NCBI GenBank assembly: GCA_934466455.1
Contig: CAKSLF010000019.1
Location: forward strand, 1-22,961
DNA: 22,961 nt
Direction of reading: 5' to 3'
Source: an uncultured Oscillospiraceae bacterium
GTDB taxonomy: Bacteria; Bacillota; Clostridia; Oscillospirales; Ruminococcaceae
The notes under the pieces are model-generated. The model had not been told where the DNA came from. It saw nothing but the letters and a program-made list of their open reading frames with translations, and did no database searches. Each line of letters starts with the position of its first letter. Positions within the stretch are counted from its first letter, which is position 1. Shown here piece after piece: positions 15,101-21,740 of the stretch. Made by a program: the position numbers and the translations under genes.

Positions 15101-18046
15101 ATCCTGTCCGTTGAGCGGTTCAATCGGTGTTGCCCACATATAATCCACTTTCGCCAGCGCAAGGTCGCCCCATGTGCCGTCGTCGCCTATTACAACGCCC
15201 TTTTCCACGGTGCAGTCGTAAATATTGACGGATTCGTTGCCGTAGCCGCCGATAAGACCTGACTTGAGAATATGAGAGCCGGATTTTATCGTGATATTCT
15301 TAATAAGACCGGTGCAGCTTGTGGTATAACCCTCTACAAGACCGTAGCCCGGAATTTTTTCACCGTAAATGCTTAAATTTTCGATTGTGCAGCCTTTCGG
15401 CACACCGATAAGGGAAAGGCTGTTCTTCGGAACAATAAGAGTTTTTCCGTTTCCGTTTATATTTCCGGAAAAGCCCGTTTTGCTTGTTCCGATAGGAGTC
15501 CAGTTTGCGGGAAGAGTTATGCTGTCAATATCGTCCGCAAATTTGAAATACACTCTCTTAAATACATCGCCGTTGTTGCACTCTTTTGAGATATAGGCAA
15601 GGTCCTCGGAGGTTTTGATTATGTAGGGATTTCCCTCTGTTCCTTCGCCCTCCATACCTATTCCTTCCTGTTTAACTTCTATTTGAACAAATATTGTGTC
15701 GTAAGAATTAACTGTTTTATCCTGAATATATACTCCAAAGCCTTTTACATTTCTAATGGGAAGCTGATACCCGGACTTAAAAGTTGTAGCATTATATATA
15801 AATAATTTATATTGCGGACCTTGTGTTTCAAATTTTTCATTTTCTATGTATTCTTCGACCGTCGGAATACCTTTTGAGTGAAGCTTAGTTCCTATGCCGG
15901 AAAATGTTGCCGTTTCCTGCAATGCAGCAAAGGACTTAATTTCTGCGTCCTCCGGAAGCGTTATAACATAAGCTTTACCGGAGCCGCCGGATCTTGCAGC
16001 CGTGCCTACCTCTTCGATTTTACCCTCGCCGCTTGAAACATATGTAAGAGTAAAAACGCCGTCAACGCTTATGGTCTTTTCGGTAGCGGGTGCGGCGGTG
16101 GAAACCTGCACGATTACCAGGTACATTCCGTCGGCATTGCTGCACATTACGGCAAAGCCCTTAACATCCTTTGTCGGAAGGGTCTTTCCGTCGTCAAAAG
16201 CAACTCCAAGACCTGTTATGGCTTCTTCAAAATCTTCGTTTTTCATCCAGGAGTCTTCGCCGTTCGGTGCTTCCTCCGGAATATAGGTTTCTGCGCCGGG
16301 TACCTTAGGATTTGTTGCGCCATAGGGAAGCGAGGCGAGATAAGCCGTAGCAAAGCCCATATATTCGCCGATTCGCTCTGCGGTTACGCTTCCGCCGTCG
16401 TAGCTTACAACAAGTGCTCCTTCGTCGGCATTATTGGAAATTACGGGATAGCCGTCCTCTCCGACAGTCCACTTTACCGTTTCGCCCGTAAGGGATTCCG
16501 CCGCATTAAGCTTTGCAAGGAATTCGGCAGATTTAAGCTTTTCTGCGGTCAATGCGGCAAAGCCGCTTGTTGCGTCGTCAACGGTTTCGTCGTTAACAGA
16601 GCCTATTCCCATTAAAGAGGATCCTTCAAGATAATTGCAGTTTGCAGGATATGCGTCCTTCGGATTTTTTGTAAGATATCCAAGAACACCGCCGCAATAG
16701 AGCGTGCAGCCGGAAACTCCGTTTTCCGCCTCTGCACTTACCCCTCCGATGCTGTAACAATTTTGGATTTGGCTTATTCCGACAAAGTTTGAAATACCGC
16801 CGCATACCATTGTTGCGCTCTGTCCAAACACTTTTCCTATAACAGTTCCGTTATTATAGCAATTTTCTATTATTGAATCGTTTGCATTGCCCACAATACC
16901 GGCAACATAAACAGATCTGCGCCAGCTTTGTGCTGCCTTATGAGTTATTCCGCAATAAATGTTTCCTTTATAAGCGCAGCCTATAACCTTTGCTCCTACA
17001 GCAGTGCTTCCGATAAGACCGCCGAAATTAGAGGTTTGCTTAAGGCTTCCGCTTACGGTTATGTCAACCTTGCTGACACAGTTAATTACCTTTCCGGCGG
17101 CGGTTTCGTCGCCGTCATATATATCGGAACAGAGATATCCTATAAGACCGCCGCACTTAACCCGTGCCGCAAGGTCTTTTATGTCAATTTTGCCTTCAAC
17201 GGTAATGTTTTCTATTGTTCTCTTTGCCGCAAAGCCAAAAAGACCGATGTATTCTGCGCCAACGGTTATGGACATATTTTTTACCGTATGATTCTGACCG
17301 TTAAAGTTTCCTACATATCTGTTGGGATAATTTCCGATAGGCGTCCATTCCTTATTGTTGAGGTCAATATCCGCAGTAAGAACGGCGTTTGCCGCTGCGG
17401 CTGTTCCATCGTTTACCTTTGCGGCGAACCACGCAAGCTCCTCCGCAGTGCCAATTTGATATACCTCGTTAACCTGTTTCGGTTCCGTTGCAGTTGCGCC
17501 GTCCCAGCCTTCGCCGCTGCTGGATTCGGAGCTTGCTACCTGAATGATAACCGCCTTTTGACCGTCGCTATAATAGGCTTCGCAGAAAAAACCCTTTACA
17601 TTGGTGGTAGGAAGAGTAAAGCCGTCATTGAAGCTGATATTCATGTTTTCATTTGTATTCAGCTCTTCAATCATGGTGAGGAAGCCCTCGTTCTCTACCC
17701 AAAGGCTTGTATCCCTATCAGCTAATCTGGGATATACGTTTGTAAAGAACATATCGCCGGCACTGATATTGGTTGCGCCGTAAGGAAGCTGTGCCAAATA
17801 CAGCTTTTCACCGCCGTTTGTGCGGCAGGTACCGATTTCGACGGCTTCAACGCTGCCGCCGTCGTACTCGACGGTGTGAGAAACAGCCTGAGTGGCTACT
17901 TCATTGCTCACGGAAGGATCTGCCTCTTCAAGCACTTCGCCAACGGGTGCAAGATCAAGTGCCTCCATCCCATCGGCAAGCACCGTTACAGGCATTACGG
18001 ACAAAATCATCATTGCTGCCAGCAATAATGACAGGAATTTTTTCAT
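12122..18046 (-). CDS. giant sortase-anchored surface protein with GLUG repeats, DUF4430 (transcobalamin-like) domain and seven three-helix repeats; B12-riboswitch controlled
   Basis: A 1974-residue exported protein. In order (approximate residues): signal peptide MKKFLSLLLAAMMILSVMPV (1-25); unassigned domain copy A (60-178); first GLUG-type beta-helix region with repeated GGLIG/AGIVG turns (195-540); copies B (546-650) and C (660-793) of the unassigned domain; second GLUG region (800-1222); an Ig-like part (1226-1325); a DUF4430 domain ending CWQFTINGVNSAL...GDVIVLYYTDDY (1326-1443); seven three-helix repeats of about 67 residues (1444-1915); NPNTGAP (about 1945), a hydrophobic segment and tail KKYG. 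GAGGAGG lies eight bases before the ATG at 18046; the TTG just upstream is disfavoured. DUF4430 is related to the C-terminal domain of transcobalamin/intrinsic factor, so corrinoid binding is a reasoned inference, supported by the riboswitch. The sortase is not in this window. Confidence 0.85.
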   Translation of the reverse strand: MKKFLSLLLAAMMILSVMPVTVLADGMEALDLAPVGEVLEEADPSVSNEVATQAVSHTVEYDGGSVEAVEIGTCRTNGGEKLYLAQLPYGATNISAGDMFFTNVYPRLADRDTSLWVENEGFLTMIEELNTNENMNISFNDGFTLPTTNVKGFFCEAYYSDGQKAVIIQVASSESSSGEGWDGATATEPKQVNEVYQIGTAEELAWFAAKVNDGTAAAANAVLTADIDLNNKEWTPIGNYPNRYVGNFNGQNHTVKNMSITVGAEYIGLFGFAAKRTIENITVEGKIDIKDLAARVKCGGLIGYLCSDIYDGDETAAGKVINCVSKVDITVSGSLKQTSNFGGLIGSTAVGAKVIGCAYKGNIYCGITHKAAQSWRRSVYVAGIVGNANDSIIENCYNNGTVIGKVFGQSATMVCGGISNFVGISQIQNCYSIGGVSAEAENGVSGCTLYCGGVLGYLTKNPKDAYPANCNYLEGSSLMGIGSVNDETVDDATSGFAALTAEKLKSAEFLAKLNAAESLTGETVKWTVGEDGYPVISNNADEGALVVSYDGGSVTAERIGEYMGFATAYLASLPYGATNPKVPGAETYIPEEAPNGEDSWMKNEDFEEAITGLGVAFDDGKTLPTKDVKGFAVMCSNADGMYLVIVQVSTAAPATEKTISVDGVFTLTYVSSGEGKIEEVGTAARSGGSGKAYVITLPEDAEIKSFAALQETATFSGIGTKLHSKGIPTVEEYIENEKFETQGPQYKLFIYNATTFKSGYQLPIRNVKGFGVYIQDKTVNSYDTIFVQIEVKQEGIGMEGEGTEGNPYIIKTSEDLAYISKECNNGDVFKRVYFKFADDIDSITLPANWTPIGTSKTGFSGNINGNGKTLIVPKNSLSLIGVPKGCTIENLSIYGEKIPGYGLVEGYTTSCTGLIKNITIKSGSHILKSGLIGGYGNESVNIYDCTVEKGVVIGDDGTWGDLALAKVDYMWATPIEPLNGQDMIGSFCGAWNGTITGCVSYATVYGRNYVGGIVGFKGQSMRKCIVNNCAFYGDIIATGEGVGGIVGSGYLAGSAPNSPCVTIENCYATGSIQGKDKVGGIFGGELGVKNNWGNGIGRVRGNYFSGTVSATGEDATFGGVIGFMKSMDLYNDVENNYFAEDCGAANGIGAVEVVFNADKVDYNTYTKYGRDDDPMTSEKVTKKVTRAQVTNGELVKLLNSGEYGRNNWQQGAEYPVFGEGKHVIGITSINSYDDSVKGPLEANPPISIPMEGGYESLYSKHILVKYSDGTQEEINASEGEFGGIDFTDKERIQLAHLTYKNYKLTFGVELYKSATGKMKVSIQILGDSAHGTDGTVHTLKGGNLTEWFPMTEYEVYNNQTVRTFINNTIAQRKVGVTITNPGGNYITAVEYNGNKVSAGDNGENSCWQFTINGVNSALGIAQQDLHDGDVIVLYYTDDYTKENPTANYDEVAAVKAAIEAIGEVTLTDECKAKIDAARAAYDKLSENAKTYIDNYKKLTDAEAEYARLLKEKADKEAAKAVEDKIAAIGKVTLTDECKAKIDAARAAYDALTPAQKEFVKNYKTLTDAEAEYARLVKEAEDKAAAKVVDDLIAAIGEVTLTDESKAKIDEAIKAFDALTPAQKEFVKNYKTLTDAEAEYARLVKEAEDKAAAKAVDDLIAAIGEVKLTEECDAKIKAARKAFNALTPEQKAFVKNEKALNDAEAEYQKLFDQHKADEAAAKAVDEAVAKLAPVTLESGNAVKAARKAFDELTPAQRELLKPETENNLKAAEAEYARLVKEAEDKAAAKAVDDKVAAIGEVTFTDESKAKIDEARKAFDALTPEQKKFLASDTESKLVAAENEYKRLVKEAADKAAAKEVEDLINAIGTPITKDSKAAIDAARTAYEALTPEQKDFVSEEALKKLVIYEKAYAIVMKNEHENKSDDRRDNSSVIHITAAAAAKGEQNPNTGAPAMSIAPAMLVLAAAVLVLKKYG
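12300..13715 (-). repeat. seven three-helix protein repeats in the 1974-aa gene
   Basis: Seven units of 66-69 residues with the core A-x-Y/F-D-A-L-T-P-x-Q-K-x-F-V followed by DAEAEYARLVKEAEDKAA. Units 2 and 3 are nearly identical in DNA over long stretches, with a 201-bp period (for example 13061 and 13262), while units 5-7 are diverged. They form a rod-like spacer between the binding domains and the wall anchor. The fold resembles FIVAR-type helical bundles, but I cannot assign the Pfam family with certainty. Confidence 0.85.
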
Positions 18047-18170
18047 CAAAATTCCCTCCTCTTTAATTTTTTCATATGTCGCAAACGACCAAAAGGCCGT
18101 AATTGCCGTTTTTCGGCTTTTCGGCGAACCTTGTCCTCATTAAGCGGGCACAGTACCGTTAATTTTACAA

Positions 18171-18205
18171 TAAAAAAGCACCAAAGTTTTTCCAAACTTT
18201 GGTGC
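18171..18205 (-). terminator. leader terminator of riboswitch 2
   Basis: A 12-bp perfect stem (18178-18189 with 18194-18205) with a 4-base loop and a run of six T on the minus strand, between the aptamer and the 1974-aa start. It is the obvious off-switch of the riboswitch. Confidence 0.93.
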
Positions 18206-18264
18206 AAACGCATTTATGCACTCACATATATTCCGCTTGGGAAAGCCAAAAGCGGAGATTGGAA

Positions 18265-18473
18265 CCGAATATCCTGACTTTGTGCTCTGCGGCGTATTGC
18301 CGCACGGGTTGCTTTCGCCTTCCCCGCTTTTTTTGCGAGTGGCTGCGCCTTTGCGCCGAAAGCTTCCTTTCCCACATTCACAGTGCCGTTTCTGCGTCGG
18401 GGATTTCCACCCCGTTCCTCTGTACTTTGCGCAAAAAAGCGCAAAGCCGTGTTCCGAAATATGCCGATATTCT
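18265..18473 (-). promoter_or_regulatory. cobalamin riboswitch 2
   Basis: Minus-strand leader of the 1974-aa gene with all core blocks of the cobalamin aptamer in order: GGAACGGGGTGG then AAATCCCC (18399-18416), GGCACTGTGAA (18377-18387), GGAAGC, GCCACT (18338-18343), GGGGAAGGCG (18316-18325), and the B12 box GCACAAAGTCAGGAT at 18271-18285. ATATTC after the box pairs with GAATAT at 18467-18472 to close P1. A perfect intrinsic terminator follows 60 bases later. Cobalamin binding would therefore stop transcription before the gene, and the surface protein would be made when cobalamin is scarce. Confidence 0.93.
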
Positions 18474-18505
18474 ATTTTAAGTAAATTCACTTTTACTGTT
18501 AAATT

Positions 18506-18534
18506 ATTATGAACCATTTATTAAGATTTGTCAA
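18506..18534 (-). promoter_or_regulatory. promoter of the riboswitch 2 / 1974-aa gene transcript
   Basis: Minus-strand perfect TTGACA (18529-18534), 17 bases, CATAAT (18506-18511). Transcription would start about 25 bases before the aptamer, the same geometry as for riboswitch 1. Confidence 0.85.
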
Positions 18535-18613
18535 TATATTCACACAAAAAATAGCAAGAATGGAAGCGTACCGCACCGTGCTCAAAATCGGGATATTGCG
18601 TGCTCATCCGTGC

Positions 18614-19780
18614 TCAAATCGTTTTTGCAACGGCATATTTTACTCTTGCTCCATACTTTTTTGAAACCAGCAAACCCATGCCTTCAAATTTTAGCACAAA
18701 CGCCCGGATAGTCGCATAGGCAGCATTACCAAAATCCTTTTCAAGCTGCTTTGTTGAAAATTCTTCCGTCCCATAATGTGAAATCACGAACTTCCAAAGC
18801 TGTGCTTCCTTTTCGGTTATCTTGCCCTCGCGCAGTGCTCTTTCATATTCGCCGAATGTGCCGTTTGCGGTGTAGCCCTCGCCAATTTCGGCATAAACGC
18901 AATCCGCAAAGTACTTGACAAACGGAGTCACATCAATTACACCACTATACTTTCTATTCTCCTCCACCTGCGTAAACGCAGCGTAGTAAGCTTTTTTCGT
19001 CTGTTGTATTCTGCTTGAAAACGGAACAAACAGTGCCGACCGATAGCCTTTCTGCACCAAGAACCACAGGTGCAAAAGCCGCGCCATTCTGCCGTTACCG
19101 TCAAAATACGGGTGAACATACGCCATATAGAAATGCACGATTGCGGCCTTTGCAAGGTCGTTTATATCGTCGTCGCAGTTCGCAAATTCCACAATTGCCC
19201 GCATAAATTCAGGTACTTTTTCCGCCGCCAAACCTGCGTGCTCAACCTGCTCGCCAACTACATACACCACATCATCGCGGTAGAACTTTCCTTCGGAAAG
19301 CCTGTCCTCCGGCGGCAGAAAATCGCCCACCGTCATCATGTAAAGCCTATATATGTTTTCTTCTGTTATCTTGTTTTCCGGCACAGAAATGAACTCTATT
19401 CCACGCTTTATGCCAAGTATGCGATTTTCCTGCTCGTCCGCCGGAGCCATTCCTTTTAGTATTTTGCGAACGCTGTCGCGGCTGAAATCAATGCTTTCAA
19501 TGGCGGAGGTCGCCACGATTTCATCCTCTGCAGCGCGAAAGCCGTAGCTTTTGTCCTGCGTGCTCAAAAGCCGCTTTGCGGCGTTTTGCTTTATCCGTGT
19601 TCCATCGTCAACGAAAACAAGATTTTCCCCGTCGAAGTCCAAAATCGGCAACTTGATATAGTAAAGCTCCTTCAGTGCCTGTAAAAACGCATCAAAATTC
19701 TCGCCGTATTTGTATTTCATATTTTTATAATCGGCTGAATTTTTATCTCTGAATATCTTTGCAAAATTTTCTATGTCCAT
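18614..19780 (-). CDS. Fic-domain protein (class II, probable AMPylase) with C-terminal winged helix
   Basis: A 388-residue Fic protein. The active-site loop H223-P-Y-F-D-G-N-G-R-M-A-R234 is complete (consensus HxFx(D/E)GNGRxxR), so nucleotide transfer, usually AMP onto a Ser, Thr or Tyr hydroxyl, is expected. An N-terminal inhibitory helix is seen at residues 91-96 (T-S-A-I-E-S), with the glutamate that blocks ATP in class II enzymes; the residue after it is Ser instead of the usual Gly/Asn. The last 70 residues look like a winged-helix domain (EAQLWKFVISHYGTEEFSTK...), as in many Fic proteins of this type, which may bind DNA. The ATG follows AGGTGA and a strong promoter (19817-19845). Targets are unknown. 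Confidence 0.9.
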   Translation of the reverse strand: MDIENFAKIFRDKNSADYKNMKYKYGENFDAFLQALKELYYIKLPILDFDGENLVFVDDGTRIKQNAAKRLLSTQDKSYGFRAAEDEIVATSAIESIDFSRDSVRKILKGMAPADEQENRILGIKRGIEFISVPENKITEENIYRLYMMTVGDFLPPEDRLSEGKFYRDDVVYVVGEQVEHAGLAAEKVPEFMRAIVEFANCDDDINDLAKAAIVHFYMAYVHPYFDGNGRMARLLHLWFLVQKGYRSALFVPFSSRIQQTKKAYYAAFTQVEENRKYSGVIDVTPFVKYFADCVYAEIGEGYTANGTFGEYERALREGKITEKEAQLWKFVISHYGTEEFSTKQLEKDFGNAAYATIRAFVLKFEGMGLLVSKKYGARVKYAVAKTI

Positions 19781-19816
19781 AAAATCACCTGATATTTATT
19801 AGTATCAATTTATATC

Positions 19817-19845
19817 AGTATAAATCAGTTCTCATTTTGTGTCAA
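19817..19845 (-). promoter_or_regulatory. sigma-A-type promoter of the fic gene with repeated AT motif
   Basis: Minus-strand TTGACA (19840-19845), 17 bases, TATACT (19817-19822). The -10 region overlaps repeated TGATTTATA / TGATATAAATTGATA words (about 19789-19830), which look like operator half-sites and could bind the Fic protein's own winged helix (inference). Confidence 0.75.
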
Positions 19846-19863
19846 GCTCTTGTCACCTTGATT

Positions 19864-20511
19864 TTAAATAAAATTTTCAAATATACGCTCACTATAATCG
19901 GACTTTATGGTTGTATACGGCATCTTTCCTTCAACCATTTCCCTTTCTTTAAGCTGTACATAGCTTTTAGTACCCTCTTTCACGTCAAATACCCACCATT
20001 CTGCAGCTAGACCCGGTATGAGGATAAAAATATTATCAAATCTTTTGCTGTTTATGTATTGAGCCTTCAAATTATCTAAGAATTTCTCCCTTCTTAGCTC
20101 ATTGCCTGTAACCAAAACAGATCCATATTCGACGCTCATCCAGTCATATAAATTCAACAAGCAAAGAATACATAAATTCACCTGCCCCACGGCGTATTTC
20201 TTTTTCGCTTTCTTTTCGACACTTTTCAATATGCAATCCATTGCATCTTTTTCAACATCGTCTGAAGCGTATTCTGCATTTTTTATTTTTCTTACATATG
20301 TGTCCCCTTTTTCACCTGTAGATGCCATTGTAAATTCAAAGGGCACTCCATCGCAAAAATAATCAGGCTCAAATTTGTTTGGGTCTCCCCTCTTCCATCC
20401 GTCTTTCAATAGGGTTCTACTCATAATATATTGCATAAATTCCTCGTTGCAATTTTTATTATAAAAGTTTTTTGGAGTATATGAGTAAAAGCCGATGCCG
20501 CAATTTCCCAT
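19864..20511 (-). CDS. protein of unknown function (possible PD-(D/E)XK-like fold)
   Basis: A 215-residue soluble protein, A+T-rich in DNA, with no signal peptide or membrane helix. AAAGGAGA precedes the ATG. The segment K-F-E-P-D-Y-F-C-D-G-V-P-F-E-F-T (about 47-62) resembles the PD...ExK core of restriction-endonuclease-like folds, but Thr takes the place of the catalytic Lys, so an active nuclease is doubtful. Later parts contain a Cys-rich helix (VNLCILCLLNLYDW) and a conserved-looking AEWWVFD strand. It starts 46 bases after the membrane protein gene and is followed by fic with its own promoter. I do not recognise the family. Confidence 0.65.
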   Translation of the reverse strand: MGNCGIGFYSYTPKNFYNKNCNEEFMQYIMSRTLLKDGWKRGDPNKFEPDYFCDGVPFEFTMASTGEKGDTYVRKIKNAEYASDDVEKDAMDCILKSVEKKAKKKYAVGQVNLCILCLLNLYDWMSVEYGSVLVTGNELRREKFLDNLKAQYINSKRFDNIFILIPGLAAEWWVFDVKEGTKSYVQLKEREMVEGKMPYTTIKSDYSERIFENFI

Positions 20512-20557
20512 TTTGTTTTTCTCCTTTTATTAAACAGTATTTCTTAGTTATTGGTAC

Positions 20558-21316
20558 TTAATTCATACTACATTTGTTATACATAGCTTTTATCTGTTCA
20601 AGGTTCTCGCTTTCATAAATTACTTTACGCAGCAATTCTTCCCTGTATAATATAAACTCCGATATATCCGCCAAAAGCTTGTCCTCCGCTTCCATTTTGT
20701 TTTTGTACAATTCATCAAGAGGCGCAAAAGTGCTTAAACTTTTTATAACTTTAAATGCACAGTCTTTGTAATAAGTAATTTCCTCTATAAGCTTCCCCGC
20801 ACTTTTCTCTGAATATGTCGCCAACTCGCTTATTAACTCGATCACTAAAGCTTCAATTTTACCATATTGCGTGTTAGCCTTTCCTCTCGAAAATACTTTG
20901 AGTTTCTCCATTCCTTCCAAACTAATATTTTCAAGACTTATCTTTTCCAATTCATATATCAACTCAGAAAGATCACAAGTGTGCGTCAATTCTTCTCTCA
21001 ATGTTTTTAAATGATTTATTTTTTTGTTTTCATGATCTATTATACTGCTAATTACAGAAAGTTCGTTTGCTCTCATAGCGAGTTTTTCCGTTCTTAGTTG
21101 TGCTGCGTCGTTTTCTTCTTTAAACTTTTTATTTTGCCAAACTGCCAATAGTCCCAGAGAAACCGTGCTGCTATATGTAAGAATTTCACCGGCACTCCAT
21201 TTTGCTTCAAACAGCTTGTCCGGTGCAGCAAATGAAAACAATAAATGAATTATTAGTGCAAATAACCCACTTATAACTCCAAAGATTAAAACCAAATTTA
21301 TTTTTTTATTCTTCAT
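20558..21316 (-). CDS. membrane protein with two N-terminal helices and long coiled coil
   Basis: A 252-residue protein with two transmembrane segments near the N-terminus (about 5-32, LVLIFGVISGLFALIIHLLF, and 43-60) and then about 190 residues of charged, mostly helical sequence with heptad-like leucines. The ATG at 21316 is chosen because AAGTGGGTGA lies just upstream; a GTG four codons earlier falls inside that site. The gene is A+T-rich and has a promoter at 21419-21446. With the next gene it forms a two-gene unit. Membrane-tethered coiled-coil proteins paired with a small soluble partner occur in several phage-defence and stress systems, but nothing here proves such a role. Confidence 0.65.
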   Translation of the reverse strand: MKNKKINLVLIFGVISGLFALIIHLLFSFAAPDKLFEAKWSAGEILTYSSTVSLGLLAVWQNKKFKEENDAAQLRTEKLAMRANELSVISSIIDHENKKINHLKTLREELTHTCDLSELIYELEKISLENISLEGMEKLKVFSRGKANTQYGKIEALVIELISELATYSEKSAGKLIEEITYYKDCAFKVIKSLSTFAPLDELYKNKMEAEDKLLADISEFILYREELLRKVIYESENLEQIKAMYNKCSMN

Positions 21317-21418
21317 TTTGTCACCCACTTATCAAAAAACTTCCGCAATTTTTTTGCTGACCTTGTTTCCTAATTGCTTTATTTTTCATTTTTTCAGCAC
21401 GAAAGAGTATTTGTAAAT

Positions 21419-21446
21419 ATTATATCATATATTTATTCTTATTCAA
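21419..21446 (-). promoter_or_regulatory. promoter for the membrane/unknown protein pair
   Basis: Minus-strand TTGAAT (21441-21446), 16 bases, perfect TATAAT (21419-21424), about 100 bases before the first gene. Confidence 0.65.
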
Positions 21447-21625
21447 AACATTCTACCACTTTTTATTTATATTATGCTTGAATGTCAAGCACCTCTTATG
21501 TTTAGCCGAACGGAGGAGGCACTGCTTTGCTTTTATGCCGTATTAAAAGGAACAAATAATCCGTCAAATTTCAGTTATTTGTGCTTTTGAGCACGGCTTT
21601 TTTCTTTCGAGTACCGCCGCAAAGG

Positions 21626-21647
21626 TGAGCACGGCGGAGCGTGCTCA
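21626..21647. repeat. perfect 8-bp inverted repeat made of the CGTGCTCA motif
   Basis: TGAGCACG (21626-21633) and CGTGCTCA (21640-21647) with a 6-base loop. It lies just beyond the terminator of the third surface gene in a gene-free stretch of about 410 bases (21330-21740) that otherwise holds one promoter and that terminator. Confidence 0.8.
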
Positions 21648-21690
21648 AAAAACAAGTGCCCCTCTGTGTCTGACCACACAGAGGGGCACT
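21645..21690 (-). terminator. intrinsic terminator of the third surface-protein gene
   Basis: A 14-bp perfect stem (21655-21668 with 21677-21690) with an 8-base loop, followed on the minus strand by TGTTTTTTG. It sits about 50 bases after the stop codon. Confidence 0.92.
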
Positions 21691-21740
21691 GTCGTGCTTC
21701 TAAAGCATCTTAAAGGAAGGAGAAGTGATTCACAATTTAA

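Noticed and set aside
12245..15262. Open frame of 1005 codons antisense to the giant surface gene
   Set aside because: It mirrors the codon bias and repeats of the real gene, has an implausible Cys-rich product and no start signal.
18140..18517. Open frame of 125 codons on the minus strand before the 1974-aa gene
   Set aside because: It coincides with the cobalamin aptamer and its terminator, and has no ribosome binding site; the conserved blocks are RNA blocks, not protein.
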